Shown here in pieces: positions 8,751 through 20,224 of a DNA stretch of 64,000 nucleotides. The stretch covers positions 5,265,001-5,329,000 of the forward strand of contig NZ_CP120233.1 in assembly GCF_030012985.1 (NCBI RefSeq), in the 5' to 3' direction. The notes under the pieces are model-generated. The model saw only the letters and a program-made list of their open reading frames with translations. It was not told the DNA's origin and did no database searches. Origin of the DNA: Microbulbifer sp. VAAF005. Its GTDB lineage: Bacteria; Pseudomonadota; Gammaproteobacteria; Pseudomonadales; Cellvibrionaceae. Position 1 is the first letter of the stretch. Every line of letters starts with the position of its first letter. Made by a program: the position numbers and the translations under genes.

Positions 8751-11700
8751 TCACTGTGCAAGCTTTTCCAGAACTTCGTTAATTTCCTGGAGCTTGCGAT
8801 CAGTACCCTCCTCATCGAGACTGAAATTCAGTTGGTTTGCGCCGGCCAGCTGGTAGCGTCCCGGCTGGGTTTGCACCATCTTAACCAAAGTGAGCGGATC
8901 TACACGGGTATTCTCCGCAAATTCGATACGCCCTCTTGCTGCAGAGGCCTCAAGTTTGCGGATGCCCATATTCTCGGCCTTTAACTTGATCTCCGTGGTG
9001 CGGAACAAGTGTTTTACCGATTCCGGCAGTAGCCCGAAACGGTCGATCATCTCTACCTGAAGTTCTTTCAGTTGCTGCCCGTCGGTGGCATTGGCAATGC
9101 GTTTGTACATGATCAGACGGCCGTGGACATCGGGCAGGTAGTCCTCGGGAATCAGTGCAGCAACCCGCAGATTGACGTCCACCGCAGGGGATTCGAGGGG
9201 TTCGTCAATATTCGGTGTGCGGCCCTCGCGAATGGCCTTCACGGCTTTGTCGAGCATCTCCATATACAAGTTGAAGCCAACACTCTGAATCTGCCCGCTT
9301 TGTTCCTCACCTAGCAGTTCGCCTGCACCGCGAATTTCCAGGTCGTGGGTAGCCAGGGTAAAGCCTGCACCTAAATCCTGGGCCTCGCTAATCGCTTCCA
9401 GGCGCTTCACGGCGTCATTGGTCATGGAGCGTTTGTTGGGCGTCAGTAGGTAGGCGTAGGCCTGGTGGTGCGAGCGTCCCACGCGACCGCGCAACTGGTG
9501 AAGCTGGGCCAGGCCGAACTTGTCTGCGCGCTCGATCAGTATCGTGTTGGCTGTGGGGACGTCGATACCGGTTTCGATAATGGTGGTACAGACCAGGACA
9601 TTAAAGCGCTTGTGATAGAAGTCACTCATTACCTGTTCCAGCTCCCGTTCGCGCATCTGGCCGTGGCCTATGCCGATACGGGCCTCGGGAATCATCTCCT
9701 GTAGCTCCCGCGCGATTCGCTCAATGCTTTTGACTTCGTTGTGCAGGAAATACACCTGACCGCCGCGCAATATCTCCCGCAGGATAGCCTCTTTTACCAA
9801 GGCATCATCGCGCTCGCGCACGAAGGTTTTCACAGAGAGGCGCCGTGCTGGTGGGGTGGCGATCACCGATAGATCGCGAATACCGGCCATGGCCATATTC
9901 AGGGTGCGGGGAATAGGGGTAGCGGTAAGGTTGAGGATATCCACCTCAGAGCGCAGGCTCTTCAGACGCTCCTTCTGCCGGACGCCAAAACGGTGCTCTT
10001 CGTCGATAATCAGCAGGCCGAGATTTTTAAAGTCCAGATCGCTTTGCAGCAGCTTGTGGGTGCCAACCAGGATATCCACCTTGCCACTGGCAACCTTCTC
10101 TTTCACGCTGTCCACTTCCTTGCCGGAGCGGAAGCGGGAGATCACCTCGATATTGATCGGCCAATCGGCAAAGCGATCCTGGAAGGATTGATAGTGTTGC
10201 TGGGCCAACAGGGTGGTGGGAACCAGCATGGCCACTTGCATACCTGCGTGGGCGGAGACAAATGCAGCCCGCATGGCCACTTCTGTCTTACCGAATCCCA
10301 CGTCGCCGCAAACCAGTCGGTCCATCGGCTTATCTGAGAGCATATCCCCCAGAACTGCCTCGATGGCTTGTTGTTGATCTGGAGTTTCCTCGAAGGGGAA
10401 ACCTGCGGAAAATTCTCGGTAGGCCAATTGAGGGTTATCGAAGGCATGGCCAATACGGGCTTCGCGGCGGGCGTAGATATCCAGCAGCTCTGCAGCTGCA
10501 TCGCGGACTTTCTCGGCGGCTTTGCGTTTGGCTTTTTGCCACTGTTCACTGCCCATTCTGTGCAGTGGGGCCAGGGCTTCATCGGCACCGGAGTAGCGGC
10601 TGATCAAGTGCAGGCTGGCTACCGGTACGTAGAGCTTGGCATCGTCGGCATATTCAAGGGTCAGGAATTCTGCCGGTTGCCCGTCGATCTCCAGGTGCTG
10701 TAGGCCGCGATAACGACCTACGCCGTGATCAATGTGAACGACGGGAGTGCCCATGCGCAGTTCAGCCAGGTTTTTAACCGCGTTGTCCGCTTCATCTTTG
10801 GCTTTTTTACGGCGGCGTTGCTGCAGTACCCGCTCACCAAATAACTGCGGTTCCGCGATCAAGTTGATTTGCGGGTCCTTAAGCAGCAGCCCTTGATCGA
10901 TGGGGGCTACGGTAATGCCGATAGTGTCCTTTGCGGCGAGGAAGTCCTGCCAACTTTGGAAGCTGGGAGGGCTGAGCCGTATGCCCTTTAATAGCTCCAG
11001 CAGCGCTTCGCGACGCCCGCTACTTTCAGCACAAAATAGCACCCGACCGGAGTATTCCATCAGGTAGCTTTCCAGTGCAGCCAGGGGTTGTTCGGACTTG
11101 CCATCTACTGGCAGTGAGGGGGGACGGAAGTGTCAAAACTACAGTTGCCCTGGGCTTCCGGAAGACTCTCCGCAGAGAAGATTGCCCGGGGCATGGACTT
11201 CAGGGCACCGTTAAGCTCATCAATTTCCAGTAAAATCTGGCGCGGTGGCAATATGGGACGGGTCAGGTCGCCACGACGACTTTCATAGCGATTGCTGACT
11301 TCGCGCCAGAAATTGTCCAGCGGCTGTTGGATATCTCCCTGTAAAAATGCCTGGCTGCCCTCGGGCAGATAGTCGAACAGGCTTGAGCAGTTCCCATCGA
11401 AGAACAGGGGCAGGTAGTACTCAATGCCCGCCGGGGCAATTCCTGCACTGATATCCTGGTAAATTGGCACTTGGCTGGGGTCGCTATCGAATTCACCGTG
11501 CCAATTTTGCAGGAATCCTGATAGGGCAGCCTTGTGCAAAGGGAATTCCCGCGCAGGTAAAAGGTGAATGGTTTTCACCTTGTCGATGGTGCGTTGGGTT
11601 TCCGGGTCAAAGGTGCGCAGGGATTCAATTTCATCGTCGAACAGATCGATGCGGTAGGGCAGGGGGCTGCCCATTGGAAAAATATCCATCAGTGAGCCGC

Positions 11701-12229
11701 GCACAGCGAATTCACCGTGTTCGTAGACGGTGTCTACGCAGTGGTAGCCGGCCTGCTCCAGCAGTCTCCGCTGGATATCGATATCAAACTGCTGCCCCTC
11801 CTCCAATATCAGCGCATTGCCGGCAATATAATTGCAGGGTGGTAGCCGGTGCATCAGGGTGCTAACTGGGATTATGACGATCCCGGCCCCCATTTTCGGC
11901 AGCTGGTAGAGGGTGGCGAGGCGATCCGAGATGATGTCCTGGTGGGGAGAGAATGTGTCGTAGGGGAGAATTTCCCAGTCGGGAAAATGGAAAATTTCCA
12001 GTTCTCCGTTTTCCCCCTTATCTCGCCGCGCTTTGTTAAAAAATTTCAATTGCACCTCTAAACGGTGCGCTTCGAGACTGTCCTTTGTGATTAACAGGGT
12101 GGGCGCTTTGTTATTGCGTGCCGCGTTGAGGATGGCGAGCGCGGCAGCTGCGCCATGCAGTTGTCCCCAAAATTGTCGGTCACTGGAGGAGCGAAACTTC
12201 GGTGGGGTCAGGGGCTGTATTTCTGTCAT
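8751..12229 (-). pseudogene. mfd: Transcription-repair coupling factor Mfd, split by one frameshift (possibly a sequencing error)
   Basis: Mfd removes stalled RNA polymerase from DNA lesions and recruits UvrA. The N-terminal part (12229 to about 11118) has the UvrB-like DWEILPYDTFSPHQD and the EHGEFAVRGSLMDIFPMGS region. The rest (to 8751) has the RNA-polymerase-interacting domain, helicase motifs (GDVGFGKTEVA, DEEHRFG, TATPIPRTL) and the C-terminal TRCF domain. The two parts are in different frames. The switch is at a run of six G (plus strand, 11118-11123); one more base joins them into a 1159-residue protein of normal length, restoring a continuous LPVDGKSEQPLAALESY stretch. No residues are missing. 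An AAGGAAAG site precedes the ATG. Confidence 0.93.
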
Positions 12230-12536
12230 CTTTCCTTATATATCCGCGCATTCATTCGAGATGTCTTCGAGGTCGGCTATTGTAGCCGCGAACAGTTTTG
12301 CTTGCAGGGAATGTTAACCCTGCCTGTGTTTCCAGTCGGGAACAACTACGCTTTTTTATGGATTGCGCAATGTCGCTCGGGTGGACTACAAAAAGGTAGT
12401 TTTACTACATTTTTTTGGCTCTTTTTTGCTCAGTTGCGCAGTGTAAAGCGAACACTATAATGCGCAGCCATGCGGTCCTGAGTGGTTTCAAGGCCGTATT
12501 TCTTGCCTACTAAATACATTGCAGAGGTGTCCGATA
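12230..12536. promoter_or_regulatory. Divergent promoter region of mfd and gap
   Basis: For gap a good promoter is visible: TTGCGC at 12434-12439 and TATAAT at 12456-12461 with a 16-bp spacer, giving a leader of about 70 nt. The HexR-type palindrome at 12395-12409 lies upstream of it. Confidence 0.65.
12395..12409 (+). promoter_or_regulatory. Candidate HexR operator upstream of gap
   Basis: GGTAGTTTTACTACA contains the perfect palindrome GTAGT-TTT-ACTAC and differs by one base from the TGTARTNNNAYTACA pattern I recall for the sugar-catabolism regulator HexR. HexR controls gap genes in many gammaproteobacteria. Confidence 0.6.
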
Positions 12537-13994
12537 GTGACTCAGAAGCGACCGAAGCCCGCGGACTTTTTCAAGGACTGGAAACAGCGTGAAGCACTGG
12601 CTGAATCCATGATCCCGATGATTGGAAAGCTCAACCGTGAGAGCAACGTCGGTATTTATATGTACGGCCGCAACCTGGTTAATCGCTCAGTGCTGAGCAT
12701 TATGAAAGCGCACCGTTTCGTGCGTCAGGTTGAGGAAAATGAACTCTCCGAGTTTGAAACCTTCCCTGTATTGGAAGCCATCTGCAAGATGGAGCTGGGT
12801 CCCGTACATATCGACCTGGGAACCATGACCAACAAGTACATGCGCGACGATCGCGGCTTGTCTGTGGACGAGTTTGTACGTGAAGAGCTGTCCGACGCAG
12901 CGGGTGCCGGCAAGCCTCTGCCCGAATCCAAAGATGTTGTGATCTACGGTTTTGGTCGTATCGGCCGTTTGGTTGCCCGCCTGCTGATCGACAAGGCTGG
13001 TAGTGGTGATGTTCTGCGTCTGCGCGCTATCGTACTGCGCAAGGGCAAGGCCCCTAACGATCTGGTGAAGCGCGCTTCTCTGCTGCGTCGCGACTCCGTA
13101 CATGGCGCCTTCCAGGGCACTATCCGTGTGGACGAGGAGACCAACTCCCTGATCTGTAACGGTAATGAAATCAAGATCATCTACGCCAACTCCCCCCAGG
13201 AAGTGGATTACACCCAGCACGGTATCAACGATGCGATTATCGTTGACAGCACCGGTGTATGGCGCGATGAAGAAGGTCTGAGCCAGCACCTGCAGAGCCC
13301 AGGCGCTTCCAAGGTGCTGCTGACTGCACCGGGCAAGGGCGATATCAAGAATATCGTTTACGGTATCAACAGCAGCGACATCAAGCCGGAAGACAAGGTA
13401 CTGTCCGCTGCTTCCTGTACCACTAACGCCATCGTACCTGTCCTGAAGGCGATGATGGATGGCTACGGCGTTGAGCACGGCCACGTAGAAACCGTACACG
13501 CCTACACCAACGACCAGAACCTGATCGATAACTACCACAAAGGTGAGCGTCGCGGTCGCGCAGCAGCGCTGAATATGGTTCTGACTGAAACTGGTGCTGC
13601 CAAGGCGGTTGCCAAAGCGCTGCCCGAGCTGAAAGGTAAGCTCACCGGCAACGCAATTCGCGTTCCGACTCCTAATGTTTCCATGGCGATCCTTAACCTG
13701 AACCTGGGTAAAGAGACCACCAAGGAAGAGCTGAACGAATATATGCGCGATGTGGCACTGCACTCGCCGCTGCGTCAGCAGATCGATTTCACCAACTCCC
13801 CGGAAGTGGTGTCCAGCGATTTTGTTGGCTCCCGCGTTGCCTGCGTATTCGATTCCACTGCGACTATCGTGGATGGCAAGAACGCTGTGCTCTACTGCTG
13901 GTACGACAACGAGTTCGGTTATAGCTGTCAGGTAGTTCGCTGCCTGGAAGATATGGCTGGTGTTCGCTACAAGTTGTTCCCGCAAGAGGACTAA
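12537..13994 (+). CDS. gap: Glyceraldehyde-3-phosphate dehydrogenase with N-terminal extension (GapB type)
   Basis: A 485-residue enzyme that oxidises glyceraldehyde 3-phosphate with NAD(P)+ and phosphate. The GTG at 12537 is chosen because AGAGGTG lies upstream; the in-frame TTG at 12519 has none. It has an extra N-terminal domain of about 120 residues, absent from usual GapA but present in the long Pseudomonas enzyme encoded next to mfd. Then follow the NAD-binding YGFGRIGRLVARLL, the active-site SAASCTTNAIVP with catalytic Cys, HAYTNDQNLID and the C-terminal WYDNEFGYSCQVV. Codon use looks optimised for high expression. Confidence 0.94.
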   Translation: MTQKRPKPADFFKDWKQREALAESMIPMIGKLNRESNVGIYMYGRNLVNRSVLSIMKAHRFVRQVEENELSEFETFPVLEAICKMELGPVHIDLGTMTNKYMRDDRGLSVDEFVREELSDAAGAGKPLPESKDVVIYGFGRIGRLVARLLIDKAGSGDVLRLRAIVLRKGKAPNDLVKRASLLRRDSVHGAFQGTIRVDEETNSLICNGNEIKIIYANSPQEVDYTQHGINDAIIVDSTGVWRDEEGLSQHLQSPGASKVLLTAPGKGDIKNIVYGINSSDIKPEDKVLSAASCTTNAIVPVLKAMMDGYGVEHGHVETVHAYTNDQNLIDNYHKGERRGRAAALNMVLTETGAAKAVAKALPELKGKLTGNAIRVPTPNVSMAILNLNLGKETTKEELNEYMRDVALHSPLRQQIDFTNSPEVVSSDFVGSRVACVFDSTATIVDGKNAVLYCWYDNEFGYSCQVVRCLEDMAGVRYKLFPQED

Positions 13995-14011
13995 GGCGTC
14001 ACGCCACCTCT

Positions 14012-14040
14012 CCGCAGTCGGTACCCAGATCCGACTGCGG
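14012..14040 (+). terminator. Stem-loop after gap
   Basis: Perfect 10-bp stem CCGCAGTCGG/CCGACTGCGG with a 9-nt loop, 18 bp after the gap stop. The tail is not T-rich, so termination may need other help. Confidence 0.6.
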
Positions 14041-14163
14041 GGTTTCGGCGACTGTTCCAGTCGCCGCACCATATCTCCCCAAATCCCTGTTTTTTCAACA
14101 GAAATTTCCAATCTTAGTGCCACTTAAAGACTTTCCAGACTGGTAATGACTCTGGCCCATCTT

Positions 14164-14169
14164 TATAAT
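14164..14169 (+). promoter_or_regulatory. -10 element of the nqr promoter
   Basis: Exact TATAAT; no good -35 box is seen. It would give a leader of roughly 190 nt before nqrA. Confidence 0.5.
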
Positions 14170-14343
14170 GCGCGCGATTTTGCGGGGCGGCCGTGCGCCG
14201 AGAAGTTAGCGCGCACATCCTTTTTAGTTAGCTTCCTTCCTCCCGGTTCACGGGTGATACGGCATAAGCCCTCGCAGCACGGAATTCCACAATAGGACCC
14301 GTCATCCCAGGCATGGGACGGTGGGTCCTATTGCAATTTTTTT
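14169..14343 (+). promoter_or_regulatory. Structured nqrA leader ending in a terminator-like hairpin (candidate attenuator or riboswitch)
   Basis: Three successive foldable parts are visible. TGCGCGC (14169) pairs with GCGCGCA (14209-14215) and encloses a GGCG/CGCC hairpin. CCCG-GTTCA-CGGG forms a second hairpin near 14243-14255. AATAGGACCC (14291-14300) pairs perfectly with GGGTCCTATT (14323-14332), followed by GCAATTTTTTT. The last looks like an intrinsic terminator placed 26 bp before the nqrA start, where no upstream gene needs one. Structured RNAs upstream of nqrA are known in marine gammaproteobacteria, but I cannot tell whether this matches one. Confidence 0.55.
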
Positions 14344-14368
14344 AAACTAGAAACTTAGGCATAGGCGT

Positions 14369-15709
14369 ATGAGAAAGATCCGTCGGGGATTGGACTTACC
14401 CATATCCGGCGCGCCCGAGCAGGTCATTCAAAAAGGACCTGCGATCAAGACCGTTGCTGTTCTCGGCCCCGATTATCACGGGATGAAGCCGACAATGGCA
14501 GTGGCTGTAGGGGATCGCGTCAATCTTGGTCAGCTGTTGTTTAGCGACAAAAAAACTGAAGGCGTGCGCTACACAGCGCCTGCTGCCGGTCGTGTTGTTG
14601 CGATTAACCGTGGCGCTCGTCGTGTTCTGCAATCCGTCGTGATTGGCATAGACGGCGATGCAGCGGAACAGTTCCAAAGCTACAGCGCAGATAAACTGTC
14701 TGGTCTGACTCGCGAACAGGTCGTTGAAAACCTGGTTGAGTCCGGCATGTGGACCGCACTGCGCACCCGCCCGTTCAGCCGCGTTCCCGCCCTGGACGCT
14801 GAGCCGGTAGCTGTGTTTATCAATGCGATGGACACCAACCCTCTGGCAGCCAATCCAGAAGTAGTGATTGCTGAGAATCCCAAAGCCTTCTCTCAGGGCG
14901 TTGAGATTCTTTCCAAACTGGCAGAAACCACTTACGTCTGTACTGCTCCAGATACGGATATTCCAGTACCGAACGCAGCGAATATTCGCCGCGAAACCTT
15001 TGCCGGCCCCCATCCGGCAGGTCTGTCCGGTACCCACATCCACTACCTGAAGCCAGTTTCTGGCAACCGCAGTGTATTTACCATTAATTACCAGGATGTG
15101 ATCGCTGTAGGCAAACTGTTTACCACCGGTAAGCTGTTTACCGATCGTGTCGTTTCCCTGGCCGGCCCTCAGGTCAAGCAGCCGCGTCTGCTGCGCACCC
15201 GCCTCGGTGCCAGTCTGGAAACCCTGACTTCTGATGAGCTGAAAGGCGATAACGATCGCATCATCTCCGGCTCTGTATTTGGTGGCCGCACCGCTGCTGG
15301 CCCGATGGCTTACCTGGGTCGCTACCACAACCAGATTTCTGTACTGGAAGAGGGCGATGAGCGTCCGTTCCTGCACTATCTGCGTGCGGGTAATAAGCGT
15401 TTCTCTGTATTCCCGATTTATCTGTCGCGCCTGGTGAAGAACAAGCTGTTCAACTTCACCACCAGCACCAACGGTTCTGAGCGTGCCATGGTACCCGTCG
15501 GTAGTTATGAGAAAGTCATGCCGCTGGATGTACTACCCACTCAGTTGCTGCGCTCCCTGATCGTTGGCGATACTGCAATGGCTCAGAAGCTGGGCGCACT
15601 GGAGCTGGACGAAGAAGATCTGGCGTTGTGCACCTTTGTGTGTCCGGGCAAGTACGAGTACGGCCCCATTTTGCGGGACAACCTGACCCGTATTGAGAAG
15701 GAGGGGTAA
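14369..15709 (+). CDS. nqrA: Na+-translocating NADH:quinone reductase subunit A
   Basis: A 446-residue peripheral subunit of the six-subunit NQR complex, which oxidises NADH, reduces ubiquinone and pumps Na+ out of the cell. NqrA binds quinone on the cytoplasmic side. The N-terminus [18 protein letters not shown] is typical, as are [12 protein letters not shown] and [24 protein letters not shown] at the end. It is the first gene of a tight operon; nqrB starts 2 bp after its stop. Expression is probably set by the structured leader upstream. Confidence 0.97.
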   Translation: MRKIRRGLDLPISGAPEQVIQKGPAIKTVAVLGPDYHGMKPTMAVAVGDRVNLGQLLFSDKKTEGVRYTAPAAGRVVAINRGARRVLQSVVIGIDGDAAEQFQSYSADKLSGLTREQVVENLVESGMWTALRTRPFSRVPALDAEPVAVFINAMDTNPLAANPEVVIAENPKAFSQGVEILSKLAETTYVCTAPDTDIPVPNAANIRRETFAGPHPAGLSGTHIHYLKPVSGNRSVFTINYQDVIAVGKLFTTGKLFTDRVVSLAGPQVKQPRLLRTRLGASLETLTSDELKGDNDRIISGSVFGGRTAAGPMAYLGRYHNQISVLEEGDERPFLHYLRAGNKRFSVFPIYLSRLVKNKLFNFTTSTNGSERAMVPVGSYEKVMPLDVLPTQLLRSLIVGDTAMAQKLGALELDEEDLALCTFVCPGKYEYGPILRDNLTRIEKEG

Positions 15710-15711
15710 GT

Positions 15712-16923
15712 ATGTTGCGTAAATTCCTCGATTCGATCGAACCCAAGTTTCACAAAGGCGGTAAGTTCGAAAAGTTCTACGCCCTGTTTGAAGCGATTGA
15801 CACCGGTCTGTTCCAGCCGGCAGACAAGACCAAAACCACTGCTCACGTGCGCGACGGTATCGACCTGAAGCGTATTATGATCACCGTTTGGGCTTGTGCC
15901 ATGATCCCGGCGTTCTACGGTATGTGGAATATCGGTTTCCAGTCCAACACCATTCTGGAAGGTATGACCAACCCGGATCTGTCCGGCTGGCGTCACGCCA
16001 TTATCGGCGCTCTGACTTCCTACAACCCAGCTAGCCTGTGGGACAACTTTGTCTACGGCGCTATGTACTTCCTGCCTATTTATGCGGTTACTTTTATTGT
16101 GGGCGGTATCTGGGAAGTCCTGTTTGCTGCGGTGCGCGGTCACGAAGTCAACGAAGGCTTCTTTGTAACCTCCATCCTGTTCGCCTTGACCTGTCCGCCG
16201 GATCTGCCTCTGTGGATGGTGGCTATGGGCATCAGCTTCGGTGTGGTTATAGGTAAGGAAGTATTCGGTGGTACCGGCAAGAACTTCCTCAACCCGGCTC
16301 TTACCGGCCGTGCCTTCGTATTCTTTGCCTATCCGGCAGCAATGTCTGGAGATGCGGTTTGGACTGCGGTTGACGGTTATACCGGTGCTACTGCGCTGTC
16401 TGTTATGGCCAGCGAAGGTATCCAGAACGGTATCGTCAATGCTGCTGTTGGCCAGGTAACCTGGTTCGACGCTTTCTTCGGTCAGATCCATGGTTCCATT
16501 GGTGAAACTTCTACCCTGGCTATCCTGATTGCCGGCGTAATCCTGATGGGCATGAAGATCGCCAGCTGGCGCATCGTAGCCGGCACTCTGCTGGGCATGA
16601 TGGCCACCTCTTTCATGTTTAACATGATTGGTTCCGAGACCAACCCGATGTTCCAGGTACCCTGGTACTGGCACTTGGTAGTGGGCGGTTTTGCCTTCGG
16701 TCTGATCTTTATGACTACGGACCCTGTATCCGCTGCGATGACCAACACCGGTCGCTGGTGGTACGGCATCCTGATCGGGGTGATGGTTGTCCTGATTCGT
16801 GTGGTGAACCCGGCCTTCCCGGAAGGCATGATGCTGGCGATCCTGTTCGCCAACCTGTTCGCTCCGCTGTTTGACCACTTTGTGGTGCAGTCCAATATCA
16901 AACGGAGGTTGGCACGTGGCTAA
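15712..16923 (+). CDS. nqrB: Na+-translocating NADH:quinone reductase subunit B
   Basis: A 403-residue integral membrane subunit with about ten membrane helices. It holds covalently bound FMN, probably on Thr227 in the flavinylation motif DGYTGAT (221-227), and non-covalent riboflavin in the family. [16 protein letters not shown] and [14 protein letters not shown] are also characteristic. GAGGGG before the ATG is a good ribosome-binding site. The 3' end overlaps nqrC by 8 bp. Confidence 0.97.
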   Translation: MLRKFLDSIEPKFHKGGKFEKFYALFEAIDTGLFQPADKTKTTAHVRDGIDLKRIMITVWACAMIPAFYGMWNIGFQSNTILEGMTNPDLSGWRHAIIGALTSYNPASLWDNFVYGAMYFLPIYAVTFIVGGIWEVLFAAVRGHEVNEGFFVTSILFALTCPPDLPLWMVAMGISFGVVIGKEVFGGTGKNFLNPALTGRAFVFFAYPAAMSGDAVWTAVDGYTGATALSVMASEGIQNGIVNAAVGQVTWFDAFFGQIHGSIGETSTLAILIAGVILMGMKIASWRIVAGTLLGMMATSFMFNMIGSETNPMFQVPWYWHLVVGGFAFGLIFMTTDPVSAAMTNTGRWWYGILIGVMVVLIRVVNPAFPEGMMLAILFANLFAPLFDHFVVQSNIKRRLARG

Positions 16924-17698
16924 TAAAGATTCCGTAACCGGTACTCTGATTGTCGCGCTGGTAATGTGCCTGGTGTGCTCCGTAGTGGTATCCACCGCTG
17001 CGGTAATGCTGAAGCCTGCCCAGCAGGCGAATGCCGAGCTGGACATGAAGCGCAACGTACTGATGGCTGGCGGCCTGTTGAAAGACTCTCACGCTGATAA
17101 AGCGGAAGTCGAAAAGGCCTTCGCCGACGTAAAAATCAAATACGTCGACCTGAATACCGGTAAGTTTACCGATCAGGCTCCGGCTGGTGGCAGCGGTCGC
17201 GCTGCTGCCAAGATCCCGTCTGACAGTGAAAAACTGCCGGCTGACGAGGACACTGCCAAAATTATCCGCCGGGAAAATACCAAAGAGGTATACCTGGTAG
17301 AGAAAGACGGCAAGCTGGACAAGATCATTCTGCCGATTCGCGGTTATGGCCTGTGGGGCACCCTGTACGGCTTCCTCGCTCTGGAGAGCAACCTCGACAC
17401 CGTAGCGGGCCTCGGCTTCTACGAGCACAAGGAAACTCCGGGACTGGGTGGTGAAGTTGACAACCCCAACTGGAAGGCCCAGTGGATTGGTAAGAAAGTC
17501 TTCAACAACCAGGGCGACGTGGATATCGCAGTGATCAAGGGTCAGGTTAACCCCAACAGCCCAGACGCGATTCACGAAGTAGATGGTCTGTCTGGTGCAA
17601 CTCTGACCAGTAAGGGCGTTAGCAACCTGGTGAACTTCTGGTTGGGTAACCAGGGTTATGGTCCCTTCCTGAAAAACCTGAAAGCAGGGGAGGCATAA
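16916..17698 (+). CDS. nqrC: Na+-translocating NADH:quinone reductase subunit C
   Basis: A 260-residue subunit with one N-terminal membrane helix (residues 8-33) and a periplasmic flavin domain. Covalent FMN is expected on Thr229 of DGLSGAT (223-229). [16 protein letters not shown] is a family signature. The GTG at 16916 is chosen because GGAGG lies just upstream and the protein then starts with the usual short basic segment; an earlier in-frame start would run deep into nqrB. ApbE, encoded downstream, is the enzyme that attaches FMN to NqrB and NqrC. Confidence 0.96.
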   Translation: MANKDSVTGTLIVALVMCLVCSVVVSTAAVMLKPAQQANAELDMKRNVLMAGGLLKDSHADKAEVEKAFADVKIKYVDLNTGKFTDQAPAGGSGRAAAKIPSDSEKLPADEDTAKIIRRENTKEVYLVEKDGKLDKIILPIRGYGLWGTLYGFLALESNLDTVAGLGFYEHKETPGLGGEVDNPNWKAQWIGKKVFNNQGDVDIAVIKGQVNPNSPDAIHEVDGLSGATLTSKGVSNLVNFWLGNQGYGPFLKNLKAGEA

Positions 17699-17700
17699 GC

Positions 17701-18357
17701 ATGAAAATTAAAGATACTCTGCTAGAGCCGATTTTTAACAACAACCCGATCGCGCTGCAGATCCTGGGTATCTGTTCTGCACTGGCTGTTACCAGCTCGC
17801 TGCAGGTTACCCTGGTAATGTGTATCGCACTGACCTCGGTTGTGGCCTGTTCCAACGTTGCGGTATCCCTGATCCGCAAACAGATCCCGAACAGCATCCG
17901 TATCATTGTACAGATGACCGTGATTGCCTCTTTGGTAATCCTGGTGGACCAGCTGATCAAGGCCCTGGCTTACGACATCTCCAAGCAGCTGTCTGTATTC
18001 GTTGGTCTGATCATTACCAACTGTATCGTAATGGGCCGTGCGGAAGCCTTCGCTATGAAGAACCCGCCGCTGCCCAGCTTCTTCGACGGTCTTGGTAACG
18101 GTCTGGGATACAGTGTGATCCTGATCGGTCTCGCGGTGGTTCGTGAACTCTTCGGCGCCGGCAAACTGTTCGGTGTAGATATCCTGACTACCGTGAGCAA
18201 CGGTGGTTGGTATATCCCCAACGGCCTGCTGCTGTTGCCGCCGAGTGCATTCTTCCTGATCGGCCTGTTCATCTGGGCGATCCGTGCCTGGAAACCGGCA
18301 CAGGTGGAAGAAGATGAGTTCAAGATTGCGCCTAATTCCCAAGCGCAGGAGGCCTAA
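17701..18357 (+). CDS. nqrD: Na+-translocating NADH:quinone reductase subunit D
   Basis: A 218-residue membrane subunit with six helices, one half of the NqrD/NqrE pair that is related to RnfE/RnfA and forms part of the ion channel and an iron centre. Characteristic stretches are [34 protein letters not shown] and [20 protein letters not shown]. The cysteine in TNCIVMGR fits the iron-binding position. It starts 2 bp after the nqrC stop. Confidence 0.97.
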   Translation: MKIKDTLLEPIFNNNPIALQILGICSALAVTSSLQVTLVMCIALTSVVACSNVAVSLIRKQIPNSIRIIVQMTVIASLVILVDQLIKALAYDISKQLSVFVGLIITNCIVMGRAEAFAMKNPPLPSFFDGLGNGLGYSVILIGLAVVRELFGAGKLFGVDILTTVSNGGWYIPNGLLLLPPSAFFLIGLFIWAIRAWKPAQVEEDEFKIAPNSQAQEA

Positions 18358-18360
18358 TCC

Positions 18361-18969
18361 GTGGAACATTATATTTCTTTGATTATCCGCGCCGTTTTCG
18401 TTGAAAACATGGCGCTGGCCTTCTTCCTCGGTATGTGTACCTTCCTGGCGGTATCGAAGAAGATTGAGGCCGCTATTGGCCTGGGTGTTGCGGTTATCGT
18501 GGTGCTGACTCTGACAGTACCTGTGAACAACCTGATCTACACCTACCTGCTGAAAGACGGTGCACTGGCCTGGGCCGGTTACCCCGACGTGGACCTGAGC
18601 TTCCTCGGCCTGTTGTCCTACATCGGCGTAATTGCGGCACTGGTACAGATCCTGGAGATGTTCCTGGATAAATATGTACCGGCTCTCTACAACGCGCTGG
18701 GTGTATTCCTGCCGCTGATTACCGTGAACTGCGCCATCATGGGTGCTTCCTTGTTCATGGTTGAGCGCGAGTACGCGTTTGGCGAGAGTGTTGCCTATGG
18801 CTTCGGTGCCGGCCTCGGCTGGGCACTGGCGATTACCGCTCTGGCCGGTATTCGTGAAAAGCTGAAGTACAGTGACGTTCCGGATGGCCTGAAAGGTCTG
18901 GGTATCACCTTCGTAACTGTTGGTCTGATGTCCCTGGGCTTCATGTCCTTCGGCGGCATCGATATCTAA
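18361..18969 (+). CDS. nqrE: Na+-translocating NADH:quinone reductase subunit E
   Basis: A 202-residue membrane subunit with six helices, pseudo-symmetric to NqrD. The GTG start (GTGGAACATTAT) is preceded by CAGGAGG. Typical stretches are [20 protein letters not shown] and [16 protein letters not shown], each with the Cys that fits the shared iron centre. It begins 3 bp after nqrD and precedes nqrF by 17 bp. Confidence 0.97.
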   Translation: MEHYISLIIRAVFVENMALAFFLGMCTFLAVSKKIEAAIGLGVAVIVVLTLTVPVNNLIYTYLLKDGALAWAGYPDVDLSFLGLLSYIGVIAALVQILEMFLDKYVPALYNALGVFLPLITVNCAIMGASLFMVEREYAFGESVAYGFGAGLGWALAITALAGIREKLKYSDVPDGLKGLGITFVTVGLMSLGFMSFGGIDI

Positions 18970-18986
18970 GCGGGGAAAACAATAGA

Positions 18987-20210
18987 ATGAGTATTGAAAT
19001 TATCCTCGGCGTAGCGATGTTTACCGTCATCGTTTTGGCGCTGGTAGCGGTGATCCTTGCGGCCCGCTCGCGCCTGGTAAACACCGGCAACGTCAACATC
19101 CTGGTTAACGGTGAGAAGACTCTCACCGTACCGGCCGGCGGCAAGCTGCTGCAAACCCTGGCTGCCAACAACCTGTTCCTGGCCTCCGCCTGTGGTGGCG
19201 GCGGCAGCTGTGCGCAGTGTATCTGTAAGGTGAATTCCGGTGGTGGCGATATGCTGCCGACTGAAGCGGCTCACTTTACCCCGCGCGATGCAAAAGAAGG
19301 CAAGCGTCTTTCCTGTCAGGTTGCGGTTAAGCAAGACATGGAAATCGAAGTGCCGGAAGAGGTGTTTGGTGTTAAGCAGTGGGAGTGCACTGTGGAATCC
19401 AACCCGAACGTGGCCACCTTTATTAAGGAGCTGACCCTGCGTCTGCCCGAAGGTGAAAACGTTGACTTCCGCGCTGGTGGTTACGTACAGCTGGAAGCTC
19501 CGGCTCACCATGTCAAGTTTGCTGACTTCGATGTCGAAGAGCAGTACCGTGGCGACTGGGAGCACTTTGGCTTCTTCAGGCTGGAGTCCAAAGTGACCGA
19601 GCCTGTGGTTCGCGCTTACTCCATGGCTAACTACCCGGAAGAGAAAGGTGTTGTTAAGTTCAACATCCGTATCGCGACTCCGCCGCCCCGTACTGAGGGC
19701 ATTCCGCCGGGTCAGATGTCTTCCTACGTTTTCAGCCTGAAGGCAGGTGACAAGATTAAGGTGTACGGTCCCTTTGGTGAGTTCTTCGCCAAGGAAACTG
19801 ACAACGAGATGGTATTTATCGGTGGTGGTGCCGGTATGGCGCCAATGCGTTCACACATCTTTGATCAGCTCAAGCGCCTGAATTCCACCCGTAAGATCAG
19901 CTTCTGGTACGGTGCGCGCTCCCTGCGCGAGATGTTCTACGAAGATGACTACAACGGTCTGGCTTCCGAGTTCGATAACTTCCAGTGGCATGTGGCTCTG
20001 TCCGACCCACAGCCGGAAGACAATTGGACGGGTTACACCGGATTCATCCACAACGTGGTATATGAAAACTACCTGAAGGACCACCCGGCTCCGGAAGATT
20101 GTGAGTACTACATGTGTGGGCCGCCCATGATGAACGCGGCAGTCATCAATATGCTCAAGGACTTGGGTGTAGAAGATGAAAATATCCTGCTGGATGACTT
20201 CGGCGGATAA
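18987..20210 (+). CDS. nqrF: Na+-translocating NADH:quinone reductase subunit F
   Basis: A 407-residue NADH-oxidising subunit, the electron entry point. It has an N-terminal membrane helix (2-26), a plant-type [2Fe-2S] ferredoxin domain with Cys69, Cys75, Cys78 and Cys110, an FAD domain with RAYSMANYP, and an NADH domain with [17 protein letters not shown] and the C-terminal [13 protein letters not shown]. Length and cysteine spacing match the Vibrio enzyme. It is the last structural gene; apbE follows after 14 bp. Confidence 0.97.
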   Translation: MSIEIILGVAMFTVIVLALVAVILAARSRLVNTGNVNILVNGEKTLTVPAGGKLLQTLAANNLFLASACGGGGSCAQCICKVNSGGGDMLPTEAAHFTPRDAKEGKRLSCQVAVKQDMEIEVPEEVFGVKQWECTVESNPNVATFIKELTLRLPEGENVDFRAGGYVQLEAPAHHVKFADFDVEEQYRGDWEHFGFFRLESKVTEPVVRAYSMANYPEEKGVVKFNIRIATPPPRTEGIPPGQMSSYVFSLKAGDKIKVYGPFGEFFAKETDNEMVFIGGGAGMAPMRSHIFDQLKRLNSTRKISFWYGARSLREMFYEDDYNGLASEFDNFQWHVALSDPQPEDNWTGYTGFIHNVVYENYLKDHPAPEDCEYYMCGPPMMNAAVINMLKDLGVEDENILLDDFGG

Positions 20211-20224
20211 TTGGAGGGCTTAGC

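Noticed and set aside
12687..14123. 478-residue minus-strand open frame opposite gap
   Set aside because: It mirrors the GAPDH gene, whose codon use keeps the antisense frame open; no start signal or similarity.
14396..17055. Long minus-strand open frames opposite nqrA and nqrB
   Set aside because: Antisense of strongly conserved, codon-biased nqr genes; sequence is low-complexity and without motifs.
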